Of a DNA stretch of 16,557 bases, positions 1 to 6,078 are shown one piece after another. Where the stretch lies: the NCBI GenBank assembly GCA_001803565.1, contig MHDQ01000258.1, positions 1-16,557 on the forward strand, given 5' to 3'. The stretch comes from Nitrospinae bacterium RIFCSPLOWO2_12_FULL_45_22. GTDB taxonomy: Bacteria; 2-12-FULL-45-22. The notes beneath the pieces are model-generated. The model was given only the letters and a program-made list of their open reading frames with translations, did not search any database and was not told where the DNA came from. The translations under genes were made by a program, and so were the position numbers. The first letter of the stretch is position 1. Every line of letters starts with the position of its first letter.

Positions 1-1
1 C

Positions 2-187
2 TTGCCTATAACCTATTCTTTAGAGGGTATGAGGTTAGCGCTACTTAAGGGTCATTCCCTAAATGCTTTATTGCCGAATCTGCTTGCTCTATCTATATTC
101 ACATTGGTGCTGCTACCCTTAAGTATCATGTCCTTCCAGTGGGCGGTAAGGAAAGCCAAGCTCCAGGGCACCCTTACGCATTATTAA
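2..187 (+). CDS. ABC-2 type transporter permease, C-terminal fragment (5' end outside window)
   Basis: The frame is open from the first bases and stops at a TAA (185-187), so only the last 61 or so residues are present. They read as the end of an ABC-2 membrane permease: a short 'TYSLEGMRLALLKG' stretch, a hydrophobic final membrane helix (NLLALSIFTLVLLPLSIMSF) and a basic tail ending in 'GTLTHY'. This pattern is common at the C-terminus of multidrug or polysaccharide-type ABC-2 permeases, which form the membrane channel with a separate ATPase. The first codon is TTG but is internal, not a start. Whether the transporter serves the peptide locus that begins at 422 cannot be told; a palindromic repeat lies between them, which argues against one simple operon. 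Confidence 0.75.
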   Translation: MPITYSLEGMRLALLKGHSLNALLPNLLALSIFTLVLLPLSIMSFQWAVRKAKLQGTLTHY

Positions 188-190
188 TTT

Positions 191-297
191 GGGTGTGGCT
201 ATTTTCTGTCACAAAAACCCGTAACTCAACCCTGGTTGACCAATTAGGGCTAAAGCCCTGAGTTACACCTACTTATGACAAAGAATAGCCACACCCT
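191..297. repeat. Cloverleaf-like palindromic repeat, copy 1
   Basis: Nested inverted repeats directly behind the permease stop codon. The outer arms are 191-210 and 278-297 (18 of 20 positions pair). The inner arms are GTAACTCA (221-228) and TGAGTTAC (259-266). Inside these are two hairpins, CAACC..GGTTG (about 228-238) and AGGGC-TAAA-GCCCT (246-259). The inner module occurs again at 3400-3449. The flanks ATTAATTT (183-190) and ATTGATTT (298-305) match at 7 of 8 positions and could be a decayed target duplication. It may act as a transcription barrier, but there is no T-tract for a classical terminator. The remaining stretch to 421 holds a 9-codon frame (380-406) with a purine-rich leader and nothing else recognised. 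Confidence 0.8.
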
Positions 298-421
298 ATT
301 GATTTCATTGAGGTTTGGCCATGTTGTTCAGTACCTTCCGTGGTAAAAATTAAGAAAAATGGGTAAAGGGGGGAAAGGAATGACCTTAAATACCAGGGAT
401 AAATGAAAAAAGGAGGGGATA

Positions 422-583
422 ATGAATAAAAAATCAGATAATAGCAAAAAAGATAGGAAGCACTATCATAAGCCTCAGCTAACCAGGATTAGATTGGTTA
501 TCGAGGAGGCAAGATGGGAAACCTGTAAACCTGCTCCTGATTGTGTAAGTCACGGACCAATAACGCGTAATCCTGGGTCTTAG
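422..583 (+). CDS. Putative RiPP precursor peptide (53 aa)
   Basis: A 53-residue frame with a strong ribosome binding site (AGGAGGGG, 411-418) just before ATG 422. The N-terminal part is very basic (MNKKSDNSKKDRK). It is followed by 'YHKPQL', like the Y-x-x-P-x-L leader motif that PqqD-type recognition proteins bind in lasso-peptide leaders, then 'RLVIEEARWE'. The C-terminal part is Pro/Gly/Cys-rich (TCKPAPDCVSHGPITRNPGS), with two cysteines (C35, C41) and a terminal Ser53. Size, leader/core layout and position directly before kinase, peptidase, PqqD and radical SAM genes fit a modified-peptide precursor. No leader-cleavage site such as a double glycine is evident. The stop codon TAG (581-583) is in frame with, and 6 bases before, the next gene's TTG. 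Precursor status is inferred from context; modification and final product are unknown. Confidence 0.65.
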   Translation: MNKKSDNSKKDRKHYHKPQLTRIRLVIEEARWETCKPAPDCVSHGPITRNPGS

Positions 584-589
584 CTAATA

Positions 590-1498
590 TTGAAGGAATT
601 AAAGCTAGAAATCGGTGGTATTACCATCCGGGTTGCCTCGGCTAAGAATCTGTATTTAAAGGTTGACCCGGCCCATGAGCTTTTCCTTGTTCAAGATACT
701 CAATGCGATTTTATCTTGCAGGTAAATTCCCCCCCTGCCCCTAATTGGCAATCAAAAGAAGTAATCTATCTTTCTAAAGGACTGTGGAGCCTCTATCGTA
801 TTGAAGGGAAATTCTTAATTATCCTTTGCTCTCCAGCGCCGGGTTCTTTTCCTTACCAGGCCGTTATATTCGATGAAGGCCTTAAAGACGGTGAATTATA
901 CATCCAACCAACAAATAATTATTCTGTCTTCGATTTACCACCCCCAACACTTACGACAACTCCCATATTGATTAACCCTTTTACCTATCCCCTGGAAGAG
1001 CTACTGATGGTTATGCTCCTCTCTAGGCGATCAGGATTAATCATCCATGCCTGCGGAATTAACTATAATGGCCGGGGAATACTGTTTGCCGGTACCTCCG
1101 GGGCAGGAAAGAGTACTCTGGCTAATATCTGTGGGGGAAAAGATATGTCATTACTCAGTGATGACCGGATCATCGTGCGCTCGATTGGGGATCGTTTCTG
1201 GATGTATGGCACTCCCTGGCACGGAGATGCCAGGGCTTGTTCACCCGAGAGGGTACCCCTGGAGAAGATATATTTGCTAAGGCATGACTATGAGAACCAG
1301 ATAGTCCCTTTGCCGATAATGGATGCAGCATCCAGGTTACTTGTATGTTCTTTCCCTCCATTTTATGAAAAGAGGGGCATGGAAGATACCTTAGACCTTT
1401 TGGAGCGCCTGGTCAAACATGTAGCCGTTTTTGAATTAAGATTTGTCCCGGATGATAGTGTTCTAGCATCAATTAAGGATCATTTAAAAAATGAATGA
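590..1498 (+). CDS. HPr kinase/phosphorylase-like protein of a peptide-modification locus
   Basis: This 302-residue protein has the C-terminal P-loop kinase fold of HPr kinases. The Walker A is GTSGAGKST (G168-T176), followed by 'LLSDDRIIVR' (D191/D192) and 'GTPWHGD' (207-213), a motif typical of HprK homologues in peptide gene clusters rather than the sugar-regulatory HprK. The N-terminal half (1-140) is a divergent domain without recognisable motifs. The start is uncertain: TTG 590 has no clear Shine-Dalgarno and lies 6 bases behind the peptide stop, so coupling is likely; no in-frame ATG occurs early. Its end overlaps the next gene by 8 bases. Known relatives in lasso-peptide clusters phosphorylate the precursor's C-terminal serine; here the peptide also ends in Ser, so the same role is an inference. 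Confidence 0.8.
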   Translation: MKELKLEIGGITIRVASAKNLYLKVDPAHELFLVQDTQCDFILQVNSPPAPNWQSKEVIYLSKGLWSLYRIEGKFLIILCSPAPGSFPYQAVIFDEGLKDGELYIQPTNNYSVFDLPPPTLTTTPILINPFTYPLEELLMVMLLSRRSGLIIHACGINYNGRGILFAGTSGAGKSTLANICGGKDMSLLSDDRIIVRSIGDRFWMYGTPWHGDARACSPERVPLEKIYLLRHDYENQIVPLPIMDAASRLLVCSFPPFYEKRGMEDTLDLLERLVKHVAVFELRFVPDDSVLASIKDHLKNE

Positions 1499-1964
1499 AT
1501 TAGTTAGACCTGGTCAGGATGGGGCTATTATGGAGTTGGTGAAAGAGCTTCTATTAAATGGAAAAATGATCCGTGCCCGCACCGAAGGGAAAAGTATGTA
1601 TCCCTGCATACGGGAAGGGGATTATGTTACTGTCAAACCTGTAAGGTATGAAGAAGCCAGGATAGGGGATATCCTGGCTTATGAGCGAGATCCGGGTATT
1701 CTCACGGCACACCGTCTACTCAGGAAAAATTCCTATCTCATCACCAAAGGTGATGCTAATATAAGCCCCTTTTATGATCCGCCTATATCTCCGGAAGCCC
1801 TCCTGGGTAAGATAATAAAGATTGAACGTGCTGGAAGGGTAATCCAGATGGAAAAGCCGATCTACCGGATAAAGGGATATATCATTGCTTATCTCCTTAT
1901 CTGCAGGGCAAAATATCTATATTATAAGGGATTAGGCATGTGGTTTAACAATCTGGTATTATAG
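1491..1964 (+). CDS. S24/S26-family signal-peptidase-like protein
   Basis: The 157-residue product carries the signal peptidase I core: 'EGKSMYPCIREGDYVTV', with the predicted nucleophile Ser35 in the G-x-S-M-x-P motif, then 'GDILAYERD', 'LTAHRLL' with His73, and 'LITKGDAN'. His73 stands where ER/SipW-type peptidases use histidine as the general base instead of lysine, so a Ser-His dyad is predicted. There is no N-terminal membrane anchor; the C-terminal third (about 125-157) is hydrophobic and tyrosine-rich and may associate with the membrane. It overlaps the kinase gene and is followed 9 bases later by the PqqD gene, so it is part of the operon. Such proteins recur in PqqD/HprK peptide clusters. 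Cleavage of the peptide leader is possible but not shown. A start at Met14 is an alternative. Confidence 0.8.
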   Translation: MNELVRPGQDGAIMELVKELLLNGKMIRARTEGKSMYPCIREGDYVTVKPVRYEEARIGDILAYERDPGILTAHRLLRKNSYLITKGDANISPFYDPPISPEALLGKIIKIERAGRVIQMEKPIYRIKGYIIAYLLICRAKYLYYKGLGMWFNNLVL

Positions 1965-1973
1965 AGGGAATAT

Positions 1974-2267
1974 ATGTGCTATTTGGAAAAATGTTACCAG
2001 AAGGATCCAAATATTGTCTTTCGTAGGATAGCGGATGAGGTTATACTGGTACCCATCCGGCAGGATGTGGCCGACATGGAATCTATCTATACCTTGAATG
2101 AAGTAGGCTCTTTTATCTGGGAAATCATCGAAAGTCAAAGGACTGTCGCACAGATAAAGGAATTGATCATAGCGGAATTTGAAGTGGACCCGGAAACAGC
2201 TGAGTTTGACCTAATAGAGTTTCTGGTGCAATTGGAAGCGGCAGGGGTGCTTGAGGAGCTTAAGTAA
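1974..2267 (+). CDS. PqqD-family peptide-binding protein (RiPP recognition element)
   Basis: A 97-residue small winged-helix protein. The signature runs 'NIVFRRIADEVILVPIRQ...IYTLNEVGSFIWEIIESQRTVAQIKELIIAEFEVDPETAEFDLIEFL', covering the PqqD domain from about residue 12 to 92, including the N-E-V/T-G-x-x-I-W segment. PqqD proteins bind the leader of a substrate peptide and present it to the modifying enzyme, often a radical SAM protein, which here is the next gene, 26 bases downstream. ATG 1974 is preceded by AGAGGGA (1963-1969). As a free-standing recognition protein it would be expected to bind the leader of the 53-residue peptide at 422-583. Confidence 0.9.
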   Translation: MCYLEKCYQKDPNIVFRRIADEVILVPIRQDVADMESIYTLNEVGSFIWEIIESQRTVAQIKELIIAEFEVDPETAEFDLIEFLVQLEAAGVLEELK

Positions 2268-2293
2268 AGGGTATTCACAGGAAAATTTGTCAT

Positions 2294-3373
2294 ATGGGGT
2301 GTTCTCATCTTCCCGAAATAAAATATGCTGAGTTTAGCAGGCACCTGCATAAAAAGTCCATAGCGGAACGGATACCCCTTCATGGGACGATAGAGCTGAC
2401 CTTTCGCTGCAATCTAAATTGTGTGCACTGTTATTGTCCCACACTTGGGCCACAAGATATAGAGAGAGAGCTCAATTATCAAGAGATTTGTCGGATCATA
2501 GATGATATGCTGGCCGAGGGTTGTCTCTGGTGGACAATCTCTGGTGGAGAGCCCCTGATCCGCGAAGATTTCCAGGACATTTATATTTATGCCAAGAAGA
2601 AGGGCTTATTAATAACACTGTTTACCAATGGGACCTTGATTACTACCCAGGTGGCCGATTTTCTGGATGAGTGGCCCCCATTTCTGGTGGAGATTACCCT
2701 ATATGGGATAACAAAAGAGGTCTATGAGTCTATTACTGGTATCCCGGGATCTTTTACGCAGTGCATGGAAGGGATCGAGCGTCTGCTGGCACGGAATATC
2801 CGCCTGAGATTGAAGACTGTGGTGCTGACCTTGAACCAACACCAGCTCTATGATATCAAAAGATATGTGGAAAGTTTGGGAGTAGGGTTCCGGTACGACC
2901 CAATGATTAACCCAGGCCTGGATGGATCCAGTAGACCCAAAAATTATAGGCTAACACCGGAAGAAGTAGTGAACCTGGATCTGGCTGATGAAAAACGTCT
3001 CCAAAACTGGAAAGAGGTAATGGAGAAGTATAGGGATAGTCCTAAAGATAATCATCTTTACACCTGCGTAGCGGGATTAGATTCTTTTCATATAAACCCC
3101 TATGGGGATATGCAGTTATGCATAATGGTCCAGAGGCCTGTTTACAGTCTTCGCCAGGGTTCTTTTAAAGAGGGTTGGCATAAATTCTTACCCAGGCTCC
3201 GGGCACAAAGGCCCAAAGGTGACTATAAATGCCCTGGTTGTGAGAGAAGCTCCCTCTGTCATCAATGTCCTGCCTGGGCCCAACTGGAGAACCATGACCC
3301 AGAAACACCAGTGGAGTACCTCTGTCAGATTGCCCACCTCAGGGCTGAGGTCTTTGGTAAAGATTCACGGTAA
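2294..3373 (+). CDS. Radical SAM/SPASM peptide-modifying enzyme
   Basis: The 359-residue protein has the radical SAM cluster motif C-x3-C-x2-C at C39, C43 and C46, and 'SGGEPL' for S-adenosylmethionine binding. Its C-terminal SPASM domain binds auxiliary Fe-S clusters: C258-x12-G271-x4-C276, then C313-x2-C316-x5-C322-x2-C325, then C344. That layout is typical of maturases that modify ribosomal peptides (PqqE, anSME and sactipeptide/thioether families) by radical chemistry in the reducing cytoplasm. It closes the operon with the PqqD-like gene just upstream. The extreme C-terminus has been altered: a structured repeat inside a 14-bp direct duplication follows codon Asp357, adding Ser-Arg before a new stop. 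The apparent original stop is at 3495-3497. The substrate is presumably the 53-residue peptide. Confidence 0.9.
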   Translation: MGCSHLPEIKYAEFSRHLHKKSIAERIPLHGTIELTFRCNLNCVHCYCPTLGPQDIERELNYQEICRIIDDMLAEGCLWWTISGGEPLIREDFQDIYIYAKKKGLLITLFTNGTLITTQVADFLDEWPPFLVEITLYGITKEVYESITGIPGSFTQCMEGIERLLARNIRLRLKTVVLTLNQHQLYDIKRYVESLGVGFRYDPMINPGLDGSSRPKNYRLTPEEVVNLDLADEKRLQNWKEVMEKYRDSPKDNHLYTCVAGLDSFHINPYGDMQLCIMVQRPVYSLRQGSFKEGWHKFLPRLRAQRPKGDYKCPGCERSSLCHQCPAWAQLENHDPETPVEYLCQIAHLRAEVFGKDSR

Positions 3374-3495
3374 CGTCAAAGTGATCCTGAGCAGCCCCTG
3401 TAACTCAACCCTTCAGGGTTGATCTGTCAAGGCTAAAGCCTTGAGTTACTCAATCGCTTTCTAAGATGACTTTGACGTGGCCTTTGGTAAAGATT
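3352..3495. repeat. Cloverleaf-like palindromic element, copy 2, inside a 14-bp direct duplication
   Basis: Direct repeats CTTTGGTAAAGATT at 3352-3365 and 3482-3495 bracket a 116-bp palindromic insert. The outer arms are ACGTCAAAGT (3373-3382) and ACTTTGACGT (3469-3478). Inside lie GTAACTCA (3400-3407) and TGAGTTAC (3442-3449), as in the copy at 191-297, enclosing hairpins CAACCCT-TC-AGGGTTG (3406-3421) and CAAGGC-TAAA-GCCTTG (3428-3443). It looks like a small non-coding mobile element that duplicated its target on insertion. No transposase is encoded. Confidence 0.8.
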
Positions 3496-3602
3496 AATTT
3501 AGCTAAATAATATTCACCCGGCCATCACAGAAGGTGACTTTCGATGATAATTATCCTGGTATCCGGGGGAGGAATCATTTCGGTTCATGAGATGGCCCAT
3601 GT

Positions 3603-3693
3603 TATAATCAGATGATCTTTTTATGAAATTTGGCCTCATCGGCAAAGCCGATAAGCTACTCGCCGATGAATCGGTGATTCGCAAGGAGGTGAT
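3603..3693 (+). promoter_or_regulatory. Possible promoter -10 and structured leader of the sigma-54 regulator gene
   Basis: TATAAT at 3603-3608 is a perfect -10 hexamer; the -35 is weak (TTCGGT, 3579-3584, 18-bp spacing). It is followed by four complementary segments: ATCGGC (3638-3643), GCCGAT (3647-3652), GCCGAT (3662-3667) and ATCGGT (3670-3675). These can fold as two adjacent hairpins or in an alternative 1:3 and 2:4 arrangement. A near-perfect Shine-Dalgarno AAGGAGGTGAT (3683-3693) follows. No known riboswitch class is recognised. The region also reads as open frame, so this is an inference. Confidence 0.4.
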
Positions 3694-5158
3694 AAAAAAT
3701 GGGGTAAACGGAGCTTTTACGTCACTGTTAGTAATAGATAATCCTCCCCTGGCTGAATTTGTCATAGATTTGATGGAGAATATGGGTTTTACAGTCAAAC
3801 TCATATCCCCTTCTAAAGAGGGTACAGAAAGAATCAAGAACACGGGGTTTGATCTGGTATTATTCGATAGCAATTGTATTAAAAATCGATATAGTTTGCT
3901 GAACTTATGCAAGGCTTCTGGAGAATCTCAAAAGGCTCCTGTAAGTATCCTTATGGCCGAGAGTCATGAATCGGGTCTGATCACGGAGATAATAAAGGCA
4001 GGGATATCTGGTATCATCATTAAGCCGATAAACCCAGAAGAGTTAGTAAGGGTATTGAATAACACCTGGGGAAGGGAGATATTCAGATTGAAGAGGGGGT
4101 TTTACGAAGATGAGCCGGAGGGCCGATGGGATTCAGGACCAGTCCTCATTGGGAAAGCCCCCAGTTTTTTAGAGATAAAAGAGGTGGCCAGGAGGGTAAG
4201 CAACTCTGATCTCCCGATTCTCATATGCGGAGAGAGCGGTACCGGTAAGGAATTGTTGGCCAGATATACCCATGAGCATTCCGGGAGAAAAGGGAGGGGA
4301 TTTTTACGGGTGAACTGTGCGGCTATCCCCCAAGACCTACTGGAGAGTGAGCTCTTCGGTCATGAAAAAGGTGCCTATACAGGGGCTCACTCCTTCAAAC
4401 CGGGTAAATTCGAGTTTGCTAATGGTGGGACCATGCTCCTGGACGAAGTAGGAGAGATACCCTTTAGCCTTCAGGCCAAGCTATTGCACGTACTTCAAGA
4501 CGGGACTTTTGAGAGGCTCGGGTCTAATAAGCCCGCAAAGACTGATGTAAGGATTATGGCAGCAACCAATACAGACCTAAAGGTTGCTATTGAGGAGAAT
4601 AGGTTCCGAAAGGATCTATTTTACAGGCTGAATACGGTAACCTTTATCCTGCCCCCTTTAAGGGAGAGGATAGAAGATATACCCTTACTCCTCAATTATT
4701 TTATGGATCTCTATAGTAAAAGATACAAGCAGACCAAGGTGGACATCCCGGATGAAACGCTGGAGGTTTTTATGAATTACACCTGGCCGGGAAATGTGAG
4801 AGAGTTAGGGAATATAATCCGACAGATAGTGGTCATGCAGGGTGTGGAAATACCCCTGGCAAATATCAATAAATCTTTTGACAAAAGGCATATTCATAGG
4901 TTACAACTGATGGATTCCCTGTCCAGGGATGGGCCATTAGAGTCACACAATAATGGTATGGAGTGGCCCTCCCTGGCGGAGGCCACCCAGAAAGGCCGCC
5001 AAGAGACTGAAAAGGCCCTGATATTGAAGGCTCTCCAGCATACCTGTTGGCATAAAAAATCAGCCGCAAAACTCCTCCGGATATCCTATAGGGCATTACT
5101 TTATAAGGTTAAGCAGTATGGGTTGGATAGTGGGGCAAGTTCCCGGCATAAACCATAA
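3623..5158 (+). CDS. Sigma-54-dependent response regulator (NtrC family)
   Basis: Three domains are visible. The receiver (about 32-150) has LLVID39-N, phosphoacceptor D82 in 'FDLVLFDS' and K134 in 'IIIKPI'; the usual acidic pair is reduced to a single Asp (D39-N40). The AAA+ domain (about 170-410) has Walker A GESGTGKE (203-210), sigma-54 contact loop GAYTGA (250-255), Walker B 'MLLDEVGE' (D274/E275) and 'FRKDLFYRLN'. The C-terminus is a Fis-type helix-turn-helix ('AAKLLRISYRALLYKVKQYGL', about 480-502). It should activate RpoN-dependent promoters in response to a histidine kinase, which is not in the window. The start is doubtful: ATG 3623 has no ribosome site and the first 30 or so residues are not receiver-like, while a strong Shine-Dalgarno at 3683 precedes an out-of-frame ATG (3699). 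Confidence 0.92.
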   Translation: MKFGLIGKADKLLADESVIRKEVIKNGVNGAFTSLLVIDNPPLAEFVIDLMENMGFTVKLISPSKEGTERIKNTGFDLVLFDSNCIKNRYSLLNLCKASGESQKAPVSILMAESHESGLITEIIKAGISGIIIKPINPEELVRVLNNTWGREIFRLKRGFYEDEPEGRWDSGPVLIGKAPSFLEIKEVARRVSNSDLPILICGESGTGKELLARYTHEHSGRKGRGFLRVNCAAIPQDLLESELFGHEKGAYTGAHSFKPGKFEFANGGTMLLDEVGEIPFSLQAKLLHVLQDGTFERLGSNKPAKTDVRIMAATNTDLKVAIEENRFRKDLFYRLNTVTFILPPLRERIEDIPLLLNYFMDLYSKRYKQTKVDIPDETLEVFMNYTWPGNVRELGNIIRQIVVMQGVEIPLANINKSFDKRHIHRLQLMDSLSRDGPLESHNNGMEWPSLAEATQKGRQETEKALILKALQHTCWHKKSAAKLLRISYRALLYKVKQYGLDSGASSRHKP

Positions 5159-5193
5159 ACATTAACCGCGGAGAATAGAAGGGGTTGTGCAAA

Positions 5194-5652
5194 ATGCTTG
5201 ATAGAGAGACTAATACGCTAGAGAAGGAATATTTTAACTACTGGCTGAATATAGAGATGAAGAGGGCCAAAAGGTATCAGTACTGTGTTAGCTTGCTTAT
5301 GCTGGAAATCAACGGGAACTCGGAAGGGAAAGATTTGAGTGATATAATAGCTGCCCTGGATCTGGTTAGAAGTGAGATAAGGGAATTTGATATCATCGGG
5401 AGGCAGGATGTATCCAGATTCTCCCTACTTATTTCATACACAGATGAGAGAAGTACCTTTCTCGTGGGGGAGAGGATAAGGGGTCAGTTGCAAGCCCTTT
5501 TCCTTCCGCCCGGGCAGACAAGTGAGAAGGCCTTTTATTTAGGAGGCTGCTGCTACCCTACCCATGTGACCAGTTTCTCAGATATAATGGGAAAGGCCGG
5601 GCAGATGCTGGATGAGGCAAAAAAAACCGGTAAGAGACTTGTCCTTCCTTAA
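5194..5652 (+). CDS. Degenerate GGDEF-domain protein
   Basis: The 152-residue product follows the GGDEF-domain pattern from end to end: 'YFNYWLNIEMKRAKRYQYCVSLLMLEI', a middle helix, 'REFDIIGRQDVSRFSLLI', 'VGERIRGQL', 'YLGGCCYPTHV' and the closing 'AGQMLDEAKKTGK'. In the aligned signature the GGDEF residues read DVSRF (72-76), and the metal-binding Asp of the first half is also absent, so diguanylate cyclase activity is very unlikely. It may bind a nucleotide or act as a partner protein. It starts 35 bases after the sigma-54 regulator and probably shares its transcript. ATG 5194 with AGAAGGGG (5177-5184) is preferred; an in-frame TTG at 5185 would add three residues. Confidence 0.75.
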   Translation: MLDRETNTLEKEYFNYWLNIEMKRAKRYQYCVSLLMLEINGNSEGKDLSDIIAALDLVRSEIREFDIIGRQDVSRFSLLISYTDERSTFLVGERIRGQLQALFLPPGQTSEKAFYLGGCCYPTHVTSFSDIMGKAGQMLDEAKKTGKRLVLP

Positions 5653-5707
5653 AATTCCATCCGCGGAATCCCTTATTAATCTGGCTTGTCTCTAAACCAT
5701 ATTAATA

Positions 5708-6060
5708 TCAGAGGCCTGTATCCTTAATATGCCCCTGGATCAGAACGCTCCAGGGTCCCTGCTTCAATGGGACATAGTTAATACCGTTAGAGCTTTCTTC
5801 AAACTATCCCCTTTCTTTTCCCGAAAATCTATAACTCCCTGTATCACAGTCCTGATGAGCACACCATTTTGTAATTGACCTTCCTTACCTTCCCTTTTGA
5901 TAAATACCAGCCTTTGTAGAGATACCAAAATTACTATCCATCTCCGGTTGCAGGTTCTCTCTATTGGCGGTAATCTGATTTGCCTGTCCATCTTTTACCA
6001 GCCACACCTGTATCCTGGGGTCCGGGGATGTTTTGGGGGCAGCAGGAACATCGCAGCGGA
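5708..6060 (-). pseudogene. Possible decayed reading frame, unidentified
   Basis: Read on the minus strand from about 6060, one frame gives protein-like text ('VPAAPKTSPDPRIQVWLVKD', then 'GISTKAGIYQKGR') up to TAA at 5885-5887. The same frame continues beyond that stop with 'WCAHQDCDTGSYRFSGKE', a further TAG, then 'INYVPLKQGPWSVLIQGH' and a final TGA at 5708-5710. There is no start codon with a ribosome site, and the upstream end abuts the transposase remnant. This could be a dead gene cut by an insertion, or chance. No family is recognised. Confidence 0.22.
5733..5755. repeat. Short inverted repeat after the GGDEF-like gene
   Basis: CCCTGGA (5733-5739) and TCCAGGG (5749-5755) form a perfect 7-bp stem with a 9-base loop, 80 bases behind the end of the + strand operon. 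There is no T-tract, so it may be a weak or Rho-linked terminator or simply part of the decayed intergenic DNA. Confidence 0.3.
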
Positions 6061-6078
6061 TTTGGCGGCTCTATTTTA

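Noticed and set aside
380-406. Nine-codon upstream frame before the peptide gene
   Set aside because: It has a purine-rich leader and an ATG, but is too short to judge; no rare-codon or attenuator pattern was seen.
300-421. Sigma-54 promoter before the peptide operon
   Set aside because: The best candidate, around TTGGCC at about 314, lacks the GC at the -12 position.
422-3373. Classical lasso-peptide cluster
   Set aside because: The leader motif, PqqD protein and kinase recall one, but no lasso B2-type protease or asparagine-synthetase-like cyclase is present, and no acidic residue can be placed with confidence for the ring.
3544-3615. 23-codon frame ahead of the sigma-54 regulator, considered as a second peptide
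   Set aside because: No ribosome binding site, hydrophobic composition and no similarity to the 53-residue peptide.
5764-5991. 75-residue minus-strand frame
   Set aside because: It is in a different frame from the more protein-like text on the same strand, has no ribosome site and resembles no known family.
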